Notes: generated from the letters alone by a model not told the origin. A stretch of DNA of 64,000 nt from Typha latifolia (GCA_019914945.1 CM034105.1:13764001-13828000); one strand, 5' to 3'. Positions 36,820 through 49,254 are shown, counted from the first letter of the stretch. Translations and numbers: made by a program.

Positions 36820-39617
36820 ATGGCATCAGAGAAGAGCAAGATCCTGATCATCGGCGGGACCGGGTACATCGGCAAATTCCTCGTGGCGGCGAGCGCGCGG
36901 GCCGGTCACCGCACCTTCGCCCTGGTGAGAGATACCGCCCCCTCCGACCCCTCCAAGGCCCAGCTCCTCCAAAGCTTCACGGATTCCGGCGTCACTCTCC
37001 TCAAAGTAATTACTACCCCCCAGTTCTTCCCCCCAAATGGTCTCAATTCTTCATAGTTTGCTCTTTTCATCCCCTTAATTAGGGCGATGTATATGATCAC
37101 GAGAGCTTGGTGCGGTCGATCAAGGTCGTCGATGTAGTGATCTCGGCGGTGGGTTACGCCCAATTGGCAGATCAAATCAAGATCGTCGCTGCTATCAAAG
37201 AAGCCGGCAACGTGAAGGTGAAGGTTTAGATCCCGTTTTTCCTTCTTCTTCTTCTTTTCTTTAATTTTTAGAAAGTGAATATAATTTAATTCTGCAAGTA
37301 GAAGGTTATTGCTTTACTATAATGAAGGCGATTACATGAGGTGCAAAATCAGACCAACTTTGATTCCAAGGTAGTATTAAAATTGTATACAAAAGTTATC
37401 CTCTACATACGCAAAGAAAAGGATTGCCTATAAATTGGTGTTATAGTTGATGTCATGGCTTGCTTCCTTTAAATAATTCAATATTTTAACTTCATATCTC
37501 ACCCCATAATAGGCCTCATGATTTGCTGACCAACAGCAGCTTTGATACTCATCTATGAATCACTCAATCAATTTCCTGGTGAAGAGCATCAGGAAGGTAT
37601 CTAAACAAAGGTTACAACTTGAAAGAATCTTGCAAGTGATGTCAAAGTAGTAGATTCACTTAGTGGTGTATGCTCGATAAATAGAAGTTTGCTAGAAATG
37701 GTGAATTGTCATCTAGGGATCAGTAGAAGAGCAACCTTTCTGGAGTCAGATTTTTCAATCTCTAGACTTGGTCCCTATAGCTCGTGACATGACATTTTTC
37801 AGTTTCAGGTTGCTATCTGTAAATGTCTTTGGGTTTCTATTTGATGACATTTGATGTGCATGTAATGGAATGCTTTGATATCAAATTTTGTTTTTTTTTT
37901 CTTTGGGATGAATGATAATTCAACTCTAACTCTTATATTGTTTGTTGAAGCATGGACTGAAGGAAAAATTGGAGCAATAGGAAAAGGATTAAGCAGAGCA
38001 GAAAATAGAGAAGGAGGTTTGGCATTTATAACATTTTGATCCACAGCCAATAAAGCATAGCATGCTAATGCATGAAGGAGTTTTGGGGGCTTCATTAGTG
38101 CATAGGTCACATACAGTATGTTTCCTGGAAAAGGAGAGTCACTAAATCTGGGAACTTTCAAATGATGCATTATGACTTTGAAAGTAAACAAGAAGAAAAT
38201 AGAAGCATAGTAAAAGGATTAGGAGAAATAAAAGATTAAAAATAAACTAGAGAGGGCAAGAGGGAAAATTAAACCCAACGTTTGTTGACTATAAATCCTT
38301 TTGCCATTGCCCTGAAAAACTAGAATTAGAAAAGCCTGTTTATCTTAAGATAGTGATAAACCACATTTTTCTGTAAAGTGATACTCCTTTAGCACTTCCA
38401 CCATTTGATGCTTTAGTTTTTCTCCTTTATAGTCCCAACATCATAAGAACATTAATCATTGGTTGATTTCTTTATTGCTTAATCTAGGTCATTAGTTTTG
38501 TATTGTCTATCTTTATATGTGCCGAAGCAAGGATATCATCAAGGCACATCTATAGCTTTATGTGTTCATCCATCAATTTTTAGAAAAAATAAAAATGAGT
38601 CTGAAGAGTCATTAACTTCTAATCTGTGCCTTGAGAGTATAAAGTGTCATCTTTACAACCAGTTTGAACTATGAAGACCTTCTCTAATATTCCTTTTGGA
38701 TATCTCTAGTAATGTAAAATTGTAAATAGCCATAGTAAGGCTGGTAATTTCTTCCTCTTAGTTATTTTGATGCCAAAGGCTTGCTCTTTCCAGAGGTTTC
38801 TCCCATCCGAGTTTGGGAATGATGTGGATCGCTCACGTGCTGTAGAGCCAGCAAAGACGGTGTATTCCATCAAGGTCCAGATTCGACGAGCTATTGAGGC
38901 AGAAGGGATCCCATACACCTATGTCTCATCTAATTTTTTTGCTGGAATTTTCCTCCCAAGATTAGGACAGCCAGGAGCTATAGTTCTTCCAACAGAAAAA
39001 GTGGTCATCTTTGGTGATGGAAATACCAAAGGTAATATCAATCTCTCGAAATTTCGTCCATATAACAGAACAAGTTGTTTATGAGAAAAAATTGAAGCTT
39101 CACTTTTAAAGATCTAAGAACACCATAACTCATATGTAAACATTGTTACACTGTGTTCTTTGTAGCAATTTTTTTGCATGAAGAAGATATCAGCACATTC
39201 ACCATTAGAGCAGTGGATGACCCAAGAACCTTGAACAAGATTTTATATCTGAGGCCAGCCGACAACATCTTATCTCAAAATGAACTCATCTCTCTCTGGG
39301 AGAAGAAAACTGGCAAGAGCTTTGAGAGGGTCTATATTCCTGAGCCAGACGTTCTGAAGCAGATACAAGGTTAGAAACTTCTTAACTCTACACTGGAAAT
39401 GCTTGATTTTTGTTCCTGTAAATTCAAAGATTCTATTCATTCCTTTCCAGACTCTCCAATGCCTGTGAACGTAAGAATGTCTATCTGCCACTCTGTCTAT
39501 ATCAAGGGAGACCATACAAACTTTGAGATTGAGCCGTCATTTGGCATTGAGGCTACAAAGCTATATCCAGATGTCAGATATACTTCTGTCGAGGAATACC
39601 TGAACCGATTACTGTAA
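36820..39617 (+). CDS. PCBER/isoflavone reductase-like NADPH reductase, array copy 1
   Basis: Predicted 309-aa atypical short-chain dehydrogenase of the NmrA/PCBER-PLR-IFR family, which reduces phenylpropanoid-derived ethers, lignans or isoflavones with NADPH in the cytosol. Exons: 36820-37005, 37083-37217, 38794-39031, 39166-39369, 39451-39617. The Rossmann loop GGTGYIGK lies near residue 12. Lys134 (in YSIKVQIRR) aligns with the catalytic Lys134 of conifer PCBER. FLPSEFGND is the family motif. Length without a C-terminal extension argues against leucoanthocyanidin reductase. This is the most diverged array member: it has HRTFALV, SAVGYAQ, and GIFLPRLGQPGAIVLPTE where the others share different residues, and its promoter does not match theirs. 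Intron 2 is 1576 bp. True substrate is unknown. Confidence 0.92.
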
Positions 39618-42130
39618 AGATTATGGTATGAATTTCCTTGCCGTAGTCAATGTTTCGATCATGAAATAATTGGATGGCTTAAGTCCAGTCAATGTATTCT
39701 GAGCTGGTATTTCAATTATTACTACCACATAAATCAGTGTGGTCAGCAGGCGTGATCAAATCGCAGTTACTATAATTTTGATATTTCATTTGTTTCAAAT
39801 TTGAGTTCGCGGTACTTAATACCTGTTTCATCTATTGAGCAAATTCATAATTCAACATTGATACCCTGATGGATCCTCTCTTTTCTTTTCTTTCAGATAT
39901 GTCTTAGGACTGAGAGTTACATGGGAGGCAAAGTTTATTCATTTGAGACTCAGAGAGGCTTGTCAATGAGTTAAATAGAGAACTGGCTCAGTCTGGATTC
40001 AAGGTGTAGGCCCAATGCGCAAATCTAACTCCTTTTTCTTTATTTGATAGGAAGTCTGTTTTCGCGTCTCAAATCAAGAACACTGCGTTCGTTTGTCTTG
40101 TAGTATTAAGAGGGTTTATACTAATATAAACTATTTTTATATTTATTATTTTTTTTGAAAATTAGTATAACTGACGTGAATACGTGATATCAAATTTAAA
40201 TGATTATTTGGCAAATAATTAAAATGGATAAATGAGTGGATGAGAGAGAGAGGAGAAAGAGGAAAGAGAGAATAATTGAAATGATAATCAATTAAAGTAT
40301 CTTCTTCTTAAAGTAAAATAATAATTAATAAATATAAAAATATTAGATGGAAGAGGAGATAAGAGAGGTGTAAGTATTAGAATACTAGTATTGAAATAAA
40401 TAGTTGTTTACTTGTTGTTATACAGTAATAAGATTTTTGTCTTTTTGATTTGTAACCAATCTACGTGGCAGCCTCTCAAAGGCCTTCCTTCGGGTAATAC
40501 CTATTTCATTGGATGGAAGTCGGTCCCACCCACCTTAGTTTGGAGGGTTTTTGACCAAACTAGCCCTGTTTGAATCTTTATTTAGATTGTCCCTTAAATT
40601 AATTTATTATATGAAGCAGCCCTATAAAAAAATATTAAACTCATAAGCGTTTTATCTTAAAGGTAAAATACTACTAAGATAAGTATTTTTAACATAAAAT
40701 AAAGTCTTAACTTAAATAACTAAAATACTAACTTAAAATGAATTCTTACGAATAAAATGCTAAACATTTTAACATAACATAAAAATACTTATTTTAGTAT
40801 TGCTACAGAAAAAATGTAGCAGTAAAAATATAAAACGTTTTTACTAAACTAGTCAGCGGTTGAATAAAAATGTAAAACACTTATGAGTTCGATGTTTTAG
40901 GTTATTGCTACCAGTTAAAAAAAACACACTTTTAATAATAAGTTTGAGAGTCAATCCATTTTGGTAAATAAAATTTAAAATAGGGGTAGTTTGGTCAATC
41001 ACTCTTTAGTTTGGAAGCCAAGCAAGGTCCATGAAAGTGGACAGCTCGCCGAACTACCCTGATTCCATAATCACGCCACGTGCATCCAACCTCCAAGGCC
41101 ACTAGTGCCCATAAGCTACCCTGGGATTGGAGTAGAATACTAGATTTACTTTTACATGGGACCCAAACAAAAAGGTTTCAAGTAGTTGACCGGTCACCTA
41201 ATTCTCCGTTGTGTTGAAATGTGTTTAAGTTTTACTTCACTCAACAGTTATATACATATATATCCTTTCATCCAATGGCTTAATTGAGAGGGCATGAGTG
41301 CATGGAATTTCTATAATTTGGATCACAAATACTTTTTAAGTAAATTTATTTTATTAAATTATGTGTCAGTTTTTAGATCCTAGTAGTTGTCTAGACCCAA
41401 TTTGTTTAAAAGAAAAAAAATTTATATATAATCTTTAACTAAGATAGCTAATGGAACAGTGCTGACGGCATTATTTTACCTTTAAATTTTGAGATACTTA
41501 TGTTTATTCTCTTAAATTATTATCATTTTTCACGTATATTTTATATATTTTTTTAATTTTCGTCTCTCAATTAAGAAAATATTAATTAGAATTTAGAAAA
41601 TTTTAAAAGAGCACGCGAAAAAAACTCTTTTTACCAAATGAATTAGTCTACCAATAACAAATATTTCCTTAGATTTTTTTTTATCATTCTAAGCTAGACA
41701 AAGAGAGAACCCTTCTTAGATGCAGAGACACTTAAGCTCCACCTGAATTTTTAGCGCTTAATATAGGCTTCAAGCCATATGCGTTGCCAAACAATTGCTC
41801 TGAATCAAACGTCGTAGAGACCTGCTCCAAACCATTGCGCTGTCAAGCTATTCCTCCATACTAACCGCACTGTCGAGCCATCAACCGAGTCGAGCTAAAC
41901 CACCAACTACTAAATATTTTTTTTATAATATTATTTTGAGGTTGAAATAAATCCATGACATGGCCATGAGGAAATTATCTACTCTTTAAGACTTGTGCGC
42001 GTGTCTTTTTTCCACTCATTAGTCATCACTCTCTATCGGACAATCTCCGGAAGGTTCAATCGCCTCACCGGCGTAGTAATTAAAAAAAGAAGAGGTAAGC
42101 TAACGAAGTTGTGATTGGATCCTCTCGATC
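39618..42130. other. spacer between reductase copies 1 and 2
   Basis: Starts with the copy 1 3' UTR. A candidate MITE sits at 40535-41015. DNA from about 41280 shares patches with the region upstream of copy 3 near 46100-46400 (for example GGATCACAAATA versus GGGTCACAAATA), indicating that upstream flank was included in the duplication. No other gene seen. Confidence 0.5.
40535..41015. mobile_element. candidate non-autonomous Mutator-like element (MITE)
   Basis: A 10-bp direct repeat TTAGTTTGGA flanks the region at 40535-40544 and 41006-41015. Just inside are inverted termini: GGGTTTTTGACCAAACTAGC on the left and, reading inward from the right, AGAGTGATTGACCAAACTAC. Further in, long subterminal arms also pair imperfectly (AAACTCATAAGCGTTTTA near 40637 with the complement of TAAAACACTTATGAGTT near 40872). 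There is no coding capacity. Nine-to-ten-base target duplications with long inverted ends are typical of Mutator-type elements; the class is inferred. Confidence 0.6.
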
Positions 42131-42135
42131 GTGCC

Positions 42136-42142
42136 TATAAAT
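42136..42142 (+). promoter_or_regulatory. TATA box of reductase copy 2
   Basis: TATAAAT within CTCGATCGTGCCTATAAATT, about 100 bases before the start codon. The same block, with small changes, precedes copies 3 and 4. Confidence 0.75.
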
Positions 42143-42237
42143 TTCGAGCCCACCCGTCTCTGGTTTTCCCATCCTTCGTTCGCTCCACTTCCCGCCTGGT
42201 CGTTGTTACGCGGCGTCCAACGGCCGAGATCGTCCTG

Positions 42238-44985
42238 ATGGCGTCGGAGAAGAGCAAGATCCTGATCATCGGAGGGACAGGATACATCGGGAAGCACATC
42301 GTGGCGGCGAGCGCGCGGTCCGGCCATCCCACCTTAGCCCTGGTGAGAGATACCGCCCCCTCGGACCCTTCTAAGGCCCAGCTCCTTCAAAGCTTCAAGG
42401 ACTCCGGCGTCACCCTCGTCAAGGTAAGGTTACCGTCACCTCTCTCTCTCTCCTCCCCGCCACGAAACGATATCCCTAACCCTCATGCTTATCTTAGGGG
42501 GACCTCTCCGATCACGAGAGCTTGGTGAAGGCGATCAAGACCGTCGATGTGGTGATCTCCACCGTCGGATTCATGCAATTGGCGGATCAGACGAAGATTA
42601 TAGCCGCCATCAAGGAAGCCGGTAACGTTAAGGTCAAGTTTTATTTACTCTCCTTTCTCTGTTGTTCTTTTCTTTTTTTATTTCCATTTTGAGTGATGGG
42701 ATCCGGTCACCGCCTAGTAGGTAGATATTTTATTGTCCATTGTTTGCTTTCGAGGATGTTAAGAAGGTTGGGGATTAAAATATTCTTCAAGTCTTTCCTA
42801 TTTTATTTGCTCAATTCATCTCGTGTCTGTTTTGGACTAGTATTTTTATAAAAAAAATCTCTATTTTTTTTATTAAAGAATGTGTACTTTTGTTTTAATT
42901 TCCTCAACATTTTCTCTTTTGAAATTACATGCATCACATAAAATTTTGGATGGATAATTAGATATGCCTTTCAACCATCTCCCTCTCTTAGAAATGTCAT
43001 TAATAGCGTTACACTAGGATCTTTTAAATTACAATTGAGGGTGGATGGTTTTTATCTTTTATATTCTAACTTAGAAAGTGGAGTTAAGAGAAAAGAACGC
43101 ACAATTGAAAAACAAATAGGTGATTATCCAACTATATTCCGTACAATTAAATAATAATTAGGTAAGATGTACGAAAAAGAGAGTTGTTCACTCACTAGTT
43201 GATGCTATAAGTAAGGTATACGAATAAGTGAGTCGTTCACCCACTAGTGATGCAGATGCGCTATCTATTTGGGTCGCATTCACAATCACAAGGTATATTA
43301 TCTTGGGGTCTATCACCCAACTCACGAAGAACAAAGGAAAGAAACATAGGGGATCATCGGGCAGGACACATGGCGCAGGAGTTAAAGTCGAGTTTTTTGA
43401 GCGTTTTAGACTGCGCAAGAATATTTCAACTCATATGAGATGTCGGGCTTAATGGCACAAGCATAAAGTATTAAAAATATTTTAGTAATGTTACTGTACT
43501 ACCAAAATTTTTGGTCATATATCATGTGGAAATATCAATCCAGTGGTCTTCAATACATCAACTTTCTATATGGGACTAAGTAAGCATATAAAACTGATGG
43601 GTGGGCTTGATGAGTCGAACTTTCTGGCTGGTTGGACAGGCAAAGACCTAACCCATATTGCCCATTACTATAATATTGATTATTATCATTTCAGGATACG
43701 ACTAAATCAGGCTCAGGCCAGATTTATCCTGGTTCATTTCGGCTGGATTCGAGCCTAGCCGGTTGATCACCAAATAATGAATGTGATTGGGAATATTAGG
43801 AATTATGAGGAAGATTATTATGCTTAGATTGTTAGAGTATTGCAGAAAGGTCTTCTCTTTGTTTCTCAACTTTGATGGAAATGTAAACTTGTTACTAAAA
43901 TCCAACTATAAGATATTCATTTTTAACTTTTATGCAATTGTGCTGCTTCTGCTCATAGTTGTTTGGTGGATCTAAATGAGGTGTTGAATTACTGTCATGC
44001 AGTCAGCTTACAGAGTGATGCCTTCTAGATACAGTTACATTTACTCTCTTGATCGATCATTTAGGTGATCATCCAACTAGGTTTTGATTCTTCATCGCAT
44101 AAAACTTAAACTTTGCTATAATGTGTTGATAGCGCTTTCCTAGCATTGGTTTCATTGCCTGAAGACTTGCAATTGTGGAGAGCTTGCAGAGGTTCTTACC
44201 GTCTGAGTTTGGAAACGATGTGGATCGCGGGCACGCTGTGGAGCCAGCAAAGAGTACATTTGCCATCAAGGTGCAGATCCGGCGTGCTATTGAGGCAGAG
44301 GGGATACCTTACACCTATGTCTCCTCCAACTGCTTTGCAGGGTATTTTCTCACAACTTTAGGACAGCCCGGAGCTTCCGGTCCTCCGACCGACAAAGTTG
44401 TCATCTTAGGTGATGGAAATGCCAAAGGTAACAACAATTATGACCTCCAGGAAGCTTCCTTCACAACTCGTATAAATGCATCAATTAACTTATCCCGTTC
44501 CATTTCATTCTTTCAGTAATATTTGTCGACGAAGATGACATTGGCGCATACACCATTAAGGCAGTCGATGACCCCAGAACCTTGAACAAGATTCTATATC
44601 TGAGACCACCTGCCAATATCTTATCCCACAATGAGCTCGTCTCACTCTGGGAGAAGAAAACTGGCAAGAATTTTGAGAGGGAATATGTTCCTGAAGAGGT
44701 GGTTCTGAAGCAGATTCAAGGTATTATTTTTTGACAATTTGGAAGCGTTTTAGTTTCTTCTGGTTATACGTACTCTCGACGTATATACGTACTAATCTCA
44801 CTGCTTACTGTGCTCCAGAATCTCCAATGCCAATTAATATATTTCTTTCAATGAACCACTCTATCTATGTCAAGGGAGACCAGACCAACTTTGAGATCGA
44901 ACCGTCCTTTGGCGTCGAGGCTAGCGAGCTCTACCCTGACGTCAAATACACTACAGTTGACGAATACCTTAACCGCTTACTTTAG
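42238..44985 (+). CDS. PCBER/isoflavone reductase-like NADPH reductase, array copy 2
   Basis: Predicted 309-aa reductase with the same exon lengths and phases as copy 1. Exons: 42238-42423, 42498-42632, 44190-44427, 44517-44720, 44819-44985. It keeps GGTGYIGK, FLPSEFGND and the active-site Lys134 (FAIKVQIRR). Residues 87-88 are FM (SxVG-FM-QLAD), different in every copy. The loop after VSSNCFAGYFL is TTLGQPGASGPPTDK. Intron 2 is 1557 bp and contains a rough ~50-base tandem repeat near 43165-43260. Exons 1-2 are strongly GC-rich (GTGGCGGCGAGCGCGCGG) while exons 3-5 are mixed. Function is inferred as for the family; specificity could differ from the neighbours. Confidence 0.93.
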
Positions 44986-45025
44986 GACTCCGAAACCGAG
45001 CGACAGTAGTGCAGTCTGGAATGCC

Positions 45026-45031
45026 AATAAA
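45026..45031 (+). promoter_or_regulatory. AATAAA polyadenylation signal, reductase copy 2
   Basis: AATAAA about 40 bases after the stop codon, inside a 3' flank (GTGCAGTCTGGAATGCCAAT) that is shared with copy 3 (AATAAA at 48164-48169) but partly deleted in copy 4. Confidence 0.55.
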
Positions 45032-46530
45032 ACAGCCCGATGAGCTCGTTATGTTGTTATCTGATGGCTTGGTTTTATTACCTGCAATCTGTGGATTGCG
45101 TTCTATGTTTTAGTTATTTGTTGCAGTTTGTCCGCATTGTGCTGTAATACGAGCTACGCTTCTTTTACTTGATAATCTGAGTCTTTGCATAAAGCTATCT
45201 CTCTGTTAATAAATAGAAAAAGAAGTATTCAAGTAACCTACAAGGTAGCTAGGCATTAACTCAGACGCATCCTCTATGGTCTGTAGGAGATATTTCAGCA
45301 TGGTGCAACTGGGAAGTGTATCATTCATCTTAATGGTAAATGACCCCAACCTCCCAGTTGATTGTAACATTCTTGTTGTGGTGGAAGAATGCAAAAGGTG
45401 GATTTCAATGTTCTTATCCCTTAAGGTCTTCTACTCGATCGAGTAACTCTGCTCGTTATCTTGTCAATTTTGTTATTCAAACGAAATCTTGTACCGAATG
45501 GACTAATCCACCCTCAAATTAAATTCTGCAATCTTGGTTGTTTAATGTAGTTTTGTCTACTGACTTTGCCTAGAAAAAAGTCTAGTTGTAGTTAATAAAG
45601 TAAATTCAAATGCAAGCAATCCTGTTTGGAGAATTGTTAGGGGTATACCTTATGCATCATATCATAATAATATAGTTGATGTTTTATACTCTCGCTTCAA
45701 CGACTAAAAGTATCTATGTGGCACCTCTCATTGGTTTCCGCTATGCCTTTTGTTTTTATTAATTTTTACATCCTATTATAAATTATTTATTATTTGATCC
45801 CTACATTCTCCCTAGAATTCTTCAAACACACTTTATGTTAATTTTATTCTAGTAGTAAAAAATTCTTACAGCTTGACGCATAGAGAATCTTTTTTGGAAT
45901 TGGTAGCCAACAGTGCACGAATCTGGACGGTTTCCTGGACATTGCGCGTTCCAATATCACGTCCAGATTCATCTTTACTCCTTTTCGTAATCACGTCCAG
46001 ATTCATCTTCATTCTTTTCGGTAATAGTTGAGACACCTGTACGAAAGGTTACACGTTTTACTTCAATCATAATAGGTAAATATAGTTTAATTGTGAGGCC
46101 TTGAGTGATTACCAACCATCTCGATTGCACCAAATCTCTATGATTTGGGTCACAAATAATATTAAACAATTTTATAAGGGTAGACTAATCTTTTTTTAAT
46201 CAATTTTGATTCTAAGAGTAATTAATTAGATTTGGTTAATTAAATAATATTTTTGAAAAGAGCACAATAATACAATTATGATATTTTAAAGTTTTTTTTT
46301 GGTGCAATTACGTAAAAAAAAAAACCCAAAAAACCTCTTATAACTAATTAGTCAACCGACGGAAAGATCTCCTCCACTGTGCACGCGTGTCGTCTTTTCC
46401 CGCTGCGGTGATTAAATCACCGTGAGGACCCATCCAGCGTGTCCTTCTTCCGTTCATTCACTCACCCGCGTTACCACGTAGAAATTAAAAGAGAAGAGGT
46501 AAGATTACGATATGGTGATTGGATCCACTC
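45032..46530. other. spacer between reductase copies 2 and 3
   Basis: Holds the shared 3' flank of copy 2. The segment 45188-45690 matches in patches the 3' flank of copy 4 at 50790-51020 (for example AACTCAGAC and AATATAGTTGA). It ends with the copy 3 promoter. No other gene seen. Confidence 0.55.
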
Positions 46531-46538
46531 GATCGCGC

Positions 46539-46545
46539 CATAAAT
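46539..46545 (+). promoter_or_regulatory. eroded TATA element of reductase copy 3
   Basis: CATAAAT in the position where copies 2 and 4 have TATAAAT, within the conserved ACTCGATCG...AATTTCGAGCC block. Confidence 0.5.
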
Positions 46546-46617
46546 TTCGAGCCCCCCGGACTCTACCGCTCCCATCGACCGTTACACCTGCGGCATTCAA
46601 CGGCCGAGATCGTCCTG

Positions 46618-48123
46618 ATGGCGTCGAAGAATAGCAAGATCTTGATCATCGGAGGGACAGGGTACATCGGAAAGCACATCGTGGCGGCCAGCGCGCGGTC
46701 CGGTCACCCCACCTTCGCCCTGGTGAGAGATACCGCTCCCTCCAACCCTTCTAAGGCCCAGCTCCTCCAAAGCTTCAAGGACTCCGGCGTCACCCTCGTC
46801 AAGGTAAGTTTAACTCCTCTTCTCTCTCTCTCACCCAATACCCTAACCCTAACCCTAGCGCTCATCTTTAGGGAGACCTCTACGATCACGAGAGCTTGGT
46901 GAAGGTGATCAAGACCGTCGATGTGGTGATCTCCACCGTCGGTGCCCTTCAATTGGCGGATCAGACGAAGATTATAGCCGCCATAAAGGAAGCCGGTAAC
47001 GTCACGGTTAGGTTTTACTCTCTCTGTCTTCCGTTTTCTTTTCATATAATTATTTTGTTACTATTATGGGTGATGGGATCCGGGCACCTTCTAGTAGGTG
47101 GATATTTTATTGTCCGGTGTTTCGAACCAAATTCAAATGGATTTCAATTGGTAATTGACTATTTTCATTTCAAATGAATTCCACTATTTGATATAGGAAT
47201 TTATTTCAATATATTATGTTCTCCTATTATAGCTTTTTAACGAATTAATTATACAATATATAACGACTTAATCGTGCGATAATGTGTGGATACTGCTCTC
47301 CTAGCATTGATTTCATTGTCTGAAGACTTGCAATTGTGGGTGGGCTTGCAGAGGTTCTTACCGTCTGAGTTCGGAAACGATGTGGATCGCGTGCACGCTG
47401 TGGAGCCAGCAAAGAGTACATTTGCCGTCAAGGTGCAGATCCGGCGTGCCATCGAGGCAGAGGGGATACCCTACACCTATGTCTCCTCTAACTTCTTTGC
47501 AGGGTATTTCCTCCCAACTTTAGGACAGCCCGGAGCTTCCGGTCCTCCGACCGACAAAGTTGTCATCTTAGGTGATGGAAATGCCAAAGGTAACAACAAC
47601 TATGGACCTCCAGGAAGCTTCCTTCACAACTCGTATAAATGCATCAATTAACTTATCCTGTTCCATTTCATACGTTCAGCGATATTTGTGGATGAAGATG
47701 ACATTGGCGCATACACCATTAAGGCAGTGGATGATCCGAGAACCTTGAACAAGATTTTATATCTGAGACCACCTGCCAATATCTTATCCCACAATGAGCT
47801 CGTCTCACTCTGGGAGAAGAAAACTGGCAAGACTTTTGAGAGGGAATATGTTCCTGAAGAGGTGGTTCTGAAGCAGATTCAAGGTATTAATTGTTGTCAA
47901 ATTGGAAGCCTGATGTATATATCTACTAATTCATCTCACCGCTTACTGTGTTCCAGAATCTCCAGTGCCAATTAATATACTGCTCGCGATCAACCACTCT
48001 ATCCATGTCAAGGGAGACCAGACCAACTTTGAGATCGAACCGTCCTTTGGCGTCGAGGCTAGCGAGCTCTACCCTGACGTCAAATACACTACAGCTGACG
48101 AATACCTTAACCGTTTACTTTAG
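46618..48123 (+). CDS. PCBER/isoflavone reductase-like NADPH reductase, array copy 3
   Basis: Predicted 309-aa reductase. Exons: 46618-46803, 46872-47006, 47352-47589, 47680-47883, 47957-48123. It keeps GGTGYIGK, FLPSEFGND and Lys134 (FAVKVQIRR). Residues 87-88 are AL. The loop is SSNFFAGYFLPTLGQPGASG. Residue 107 is Thr (GNVT) where the other copies have Lys. Intron 2 is 345 bp, much shorter than in copies 1 and 2. Its likely TATA element is changed to CATAAAT at 46539-46545 although the surrounding block is conserved. Intact as read. Relative expression is unknown. Confidence 0.93.
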
Positions 48124-48415
48124 GAGTCCGTAACCGAGCAATGATAGTGCAGTCAGGAATGTCAATAAAACAGCCCGATGAGCTCGTTATGTTGTTATGT
48201 GATGGCTTGGTTTTACTACCTGGAATCTGTGGATTGCGTTCTATGTTTTAGTTGTTTGTTGCAGTTCGTCAATATTCTGTCTGTGGCCTTGTGCTGTGAA
48301 CCTTGGGGTTTGAGTTATTATGGAAGTTGTATTAGTTGTATTTGATAACTTGAGTCTTTGCTGAAAGTTCTCTCTCTGTTAATGTATTTGGATTAACCTA
48401 CATCACTTAATAAAA
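48124..48415. other. 3' flank of reductase copy 3
   Basis: Matches the copy 2 and copy 4 3' flanks, with AATAAA at 48164-48169 and CCCGATGAGCTCGTTATG. The match continues to about 48415 (AACCTACATCACTTAATAAA), then stops abruptly where the pseudogene fragment begins. Confidence 0.6.
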
Positions 48416-48620
48416 AGAAGATTCTATTCATTCCTCTCCAGAATTTCCAATGTCTTTGAACGTAAGAATGCCTATTTGCTGCTCTCTCTAACATCAAGGG
48501 AGACCATATATGCCGACTTTGCGATCGAGCGTTGAAATAATTGGATGGTCCGGTCATGAAATAATTGGATGGTCTAGTTCCAGTTAATGTATTCTGAATT
48601 GGTATCTCAATTATTACATG
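48416..48620 (+). pseudogene. broken fifth reductase copy: last-exon and 3' UTR fragment
   Basis: Begins in intron 4-like sequence (GATTCTATTCATTCCTCTCC, matching 39430-39449 of copy 1) and runs into a last exon starting after CCAG at 48441. This resembles copy 1 rather than copy 2-4 (TTGAACGTAAGAATG). The frame is lost after about 30 codons (CTCTCTAACATCAAGG), and the second half of the exon is missing. The copy 1 3' UTR block ATGAAATAATTGGATGG then follows, itself partly duplicated (48534-48570), and then CAATGTATTCTGA-like sequence (here CAGTTAATGTATTCTGAATT). There is no upstream exon and no usable start. This is a relic, not a gene. Confidence 0.8.
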
Positions 48621-49112
48621 GCAACTGCTACTTATATTATCCGTGCCGCAGCAGCCACCGATATATGAAAAATAATCAAGTCCTGAAGAACTTTAGGCAT
48701 CTCTTCCCCAAGGTTGATCAGGACCACCATTTTTTATTTACAACGATTGCATTCGTGCAAGGGCCACCACCATATTTGAGTTTAGACTAAGCCTTTTAGA
48801 TTGATGGGGCTGGATTCTTTCTTCTCGGGGTTTTAGATTAATTTACCACCCACTCGCTTACGAATTAGTCCACTAGCCCGGAATCTGTATAAGATAGACG
48901 TAATTTTAAACTAAGCTAGCTATGTTATGAAAAGAAACTTCTTATATTTAATATCTACTGTGATTGAATCACTGACGACCACAGCCATCCCGCGTGTCGT
49001 TCCAACACTCATCACTGGAAGCTTCACACTCGTATCCCTCGTGTCCTTCTTCCACTCACCTTTGGAACGTTACTCAACAAAGGACAAGCTACAATAGAAG
49101 AGGTCAGCTTGC
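48621..49112. other. spacer and upstream promoter of reductase copy 4
   Basis: AT-rich spacer that becomes similar to the copy 3 upstream region from about 48960 (GTGATTGAATCAC versus GTGATTAAATCACC, then GTGTCCTTCTTCC in both). Confidence 0.5.
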
Positions 49113-49151
49113 CACGTGGTGATGGGAATCCACTCGATCGTGTCTATAAAT
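49113..49151 (+). promoter_or_regulatory. G-box and TATA box of reductase copy 4
   Basis: CACGTG at 49113-49118 and TATAAAT at 49145-49151, about 110 bases before the start codon. The flanking block is conserved with copies 2 and 3, but the aligned positions in those copies do not form CACGTG. Confidence 0.65.
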
Positions 49152-49254
49152 TTCGAGCCTACTCGACTCTGGTGTTCCAATCAACCGCTCCACCTCCCGC
49201 GTCGTTAACCTTGTTACGCTGTGCTTGCCAAATCCAACGGCCGAGATCGTCCTG

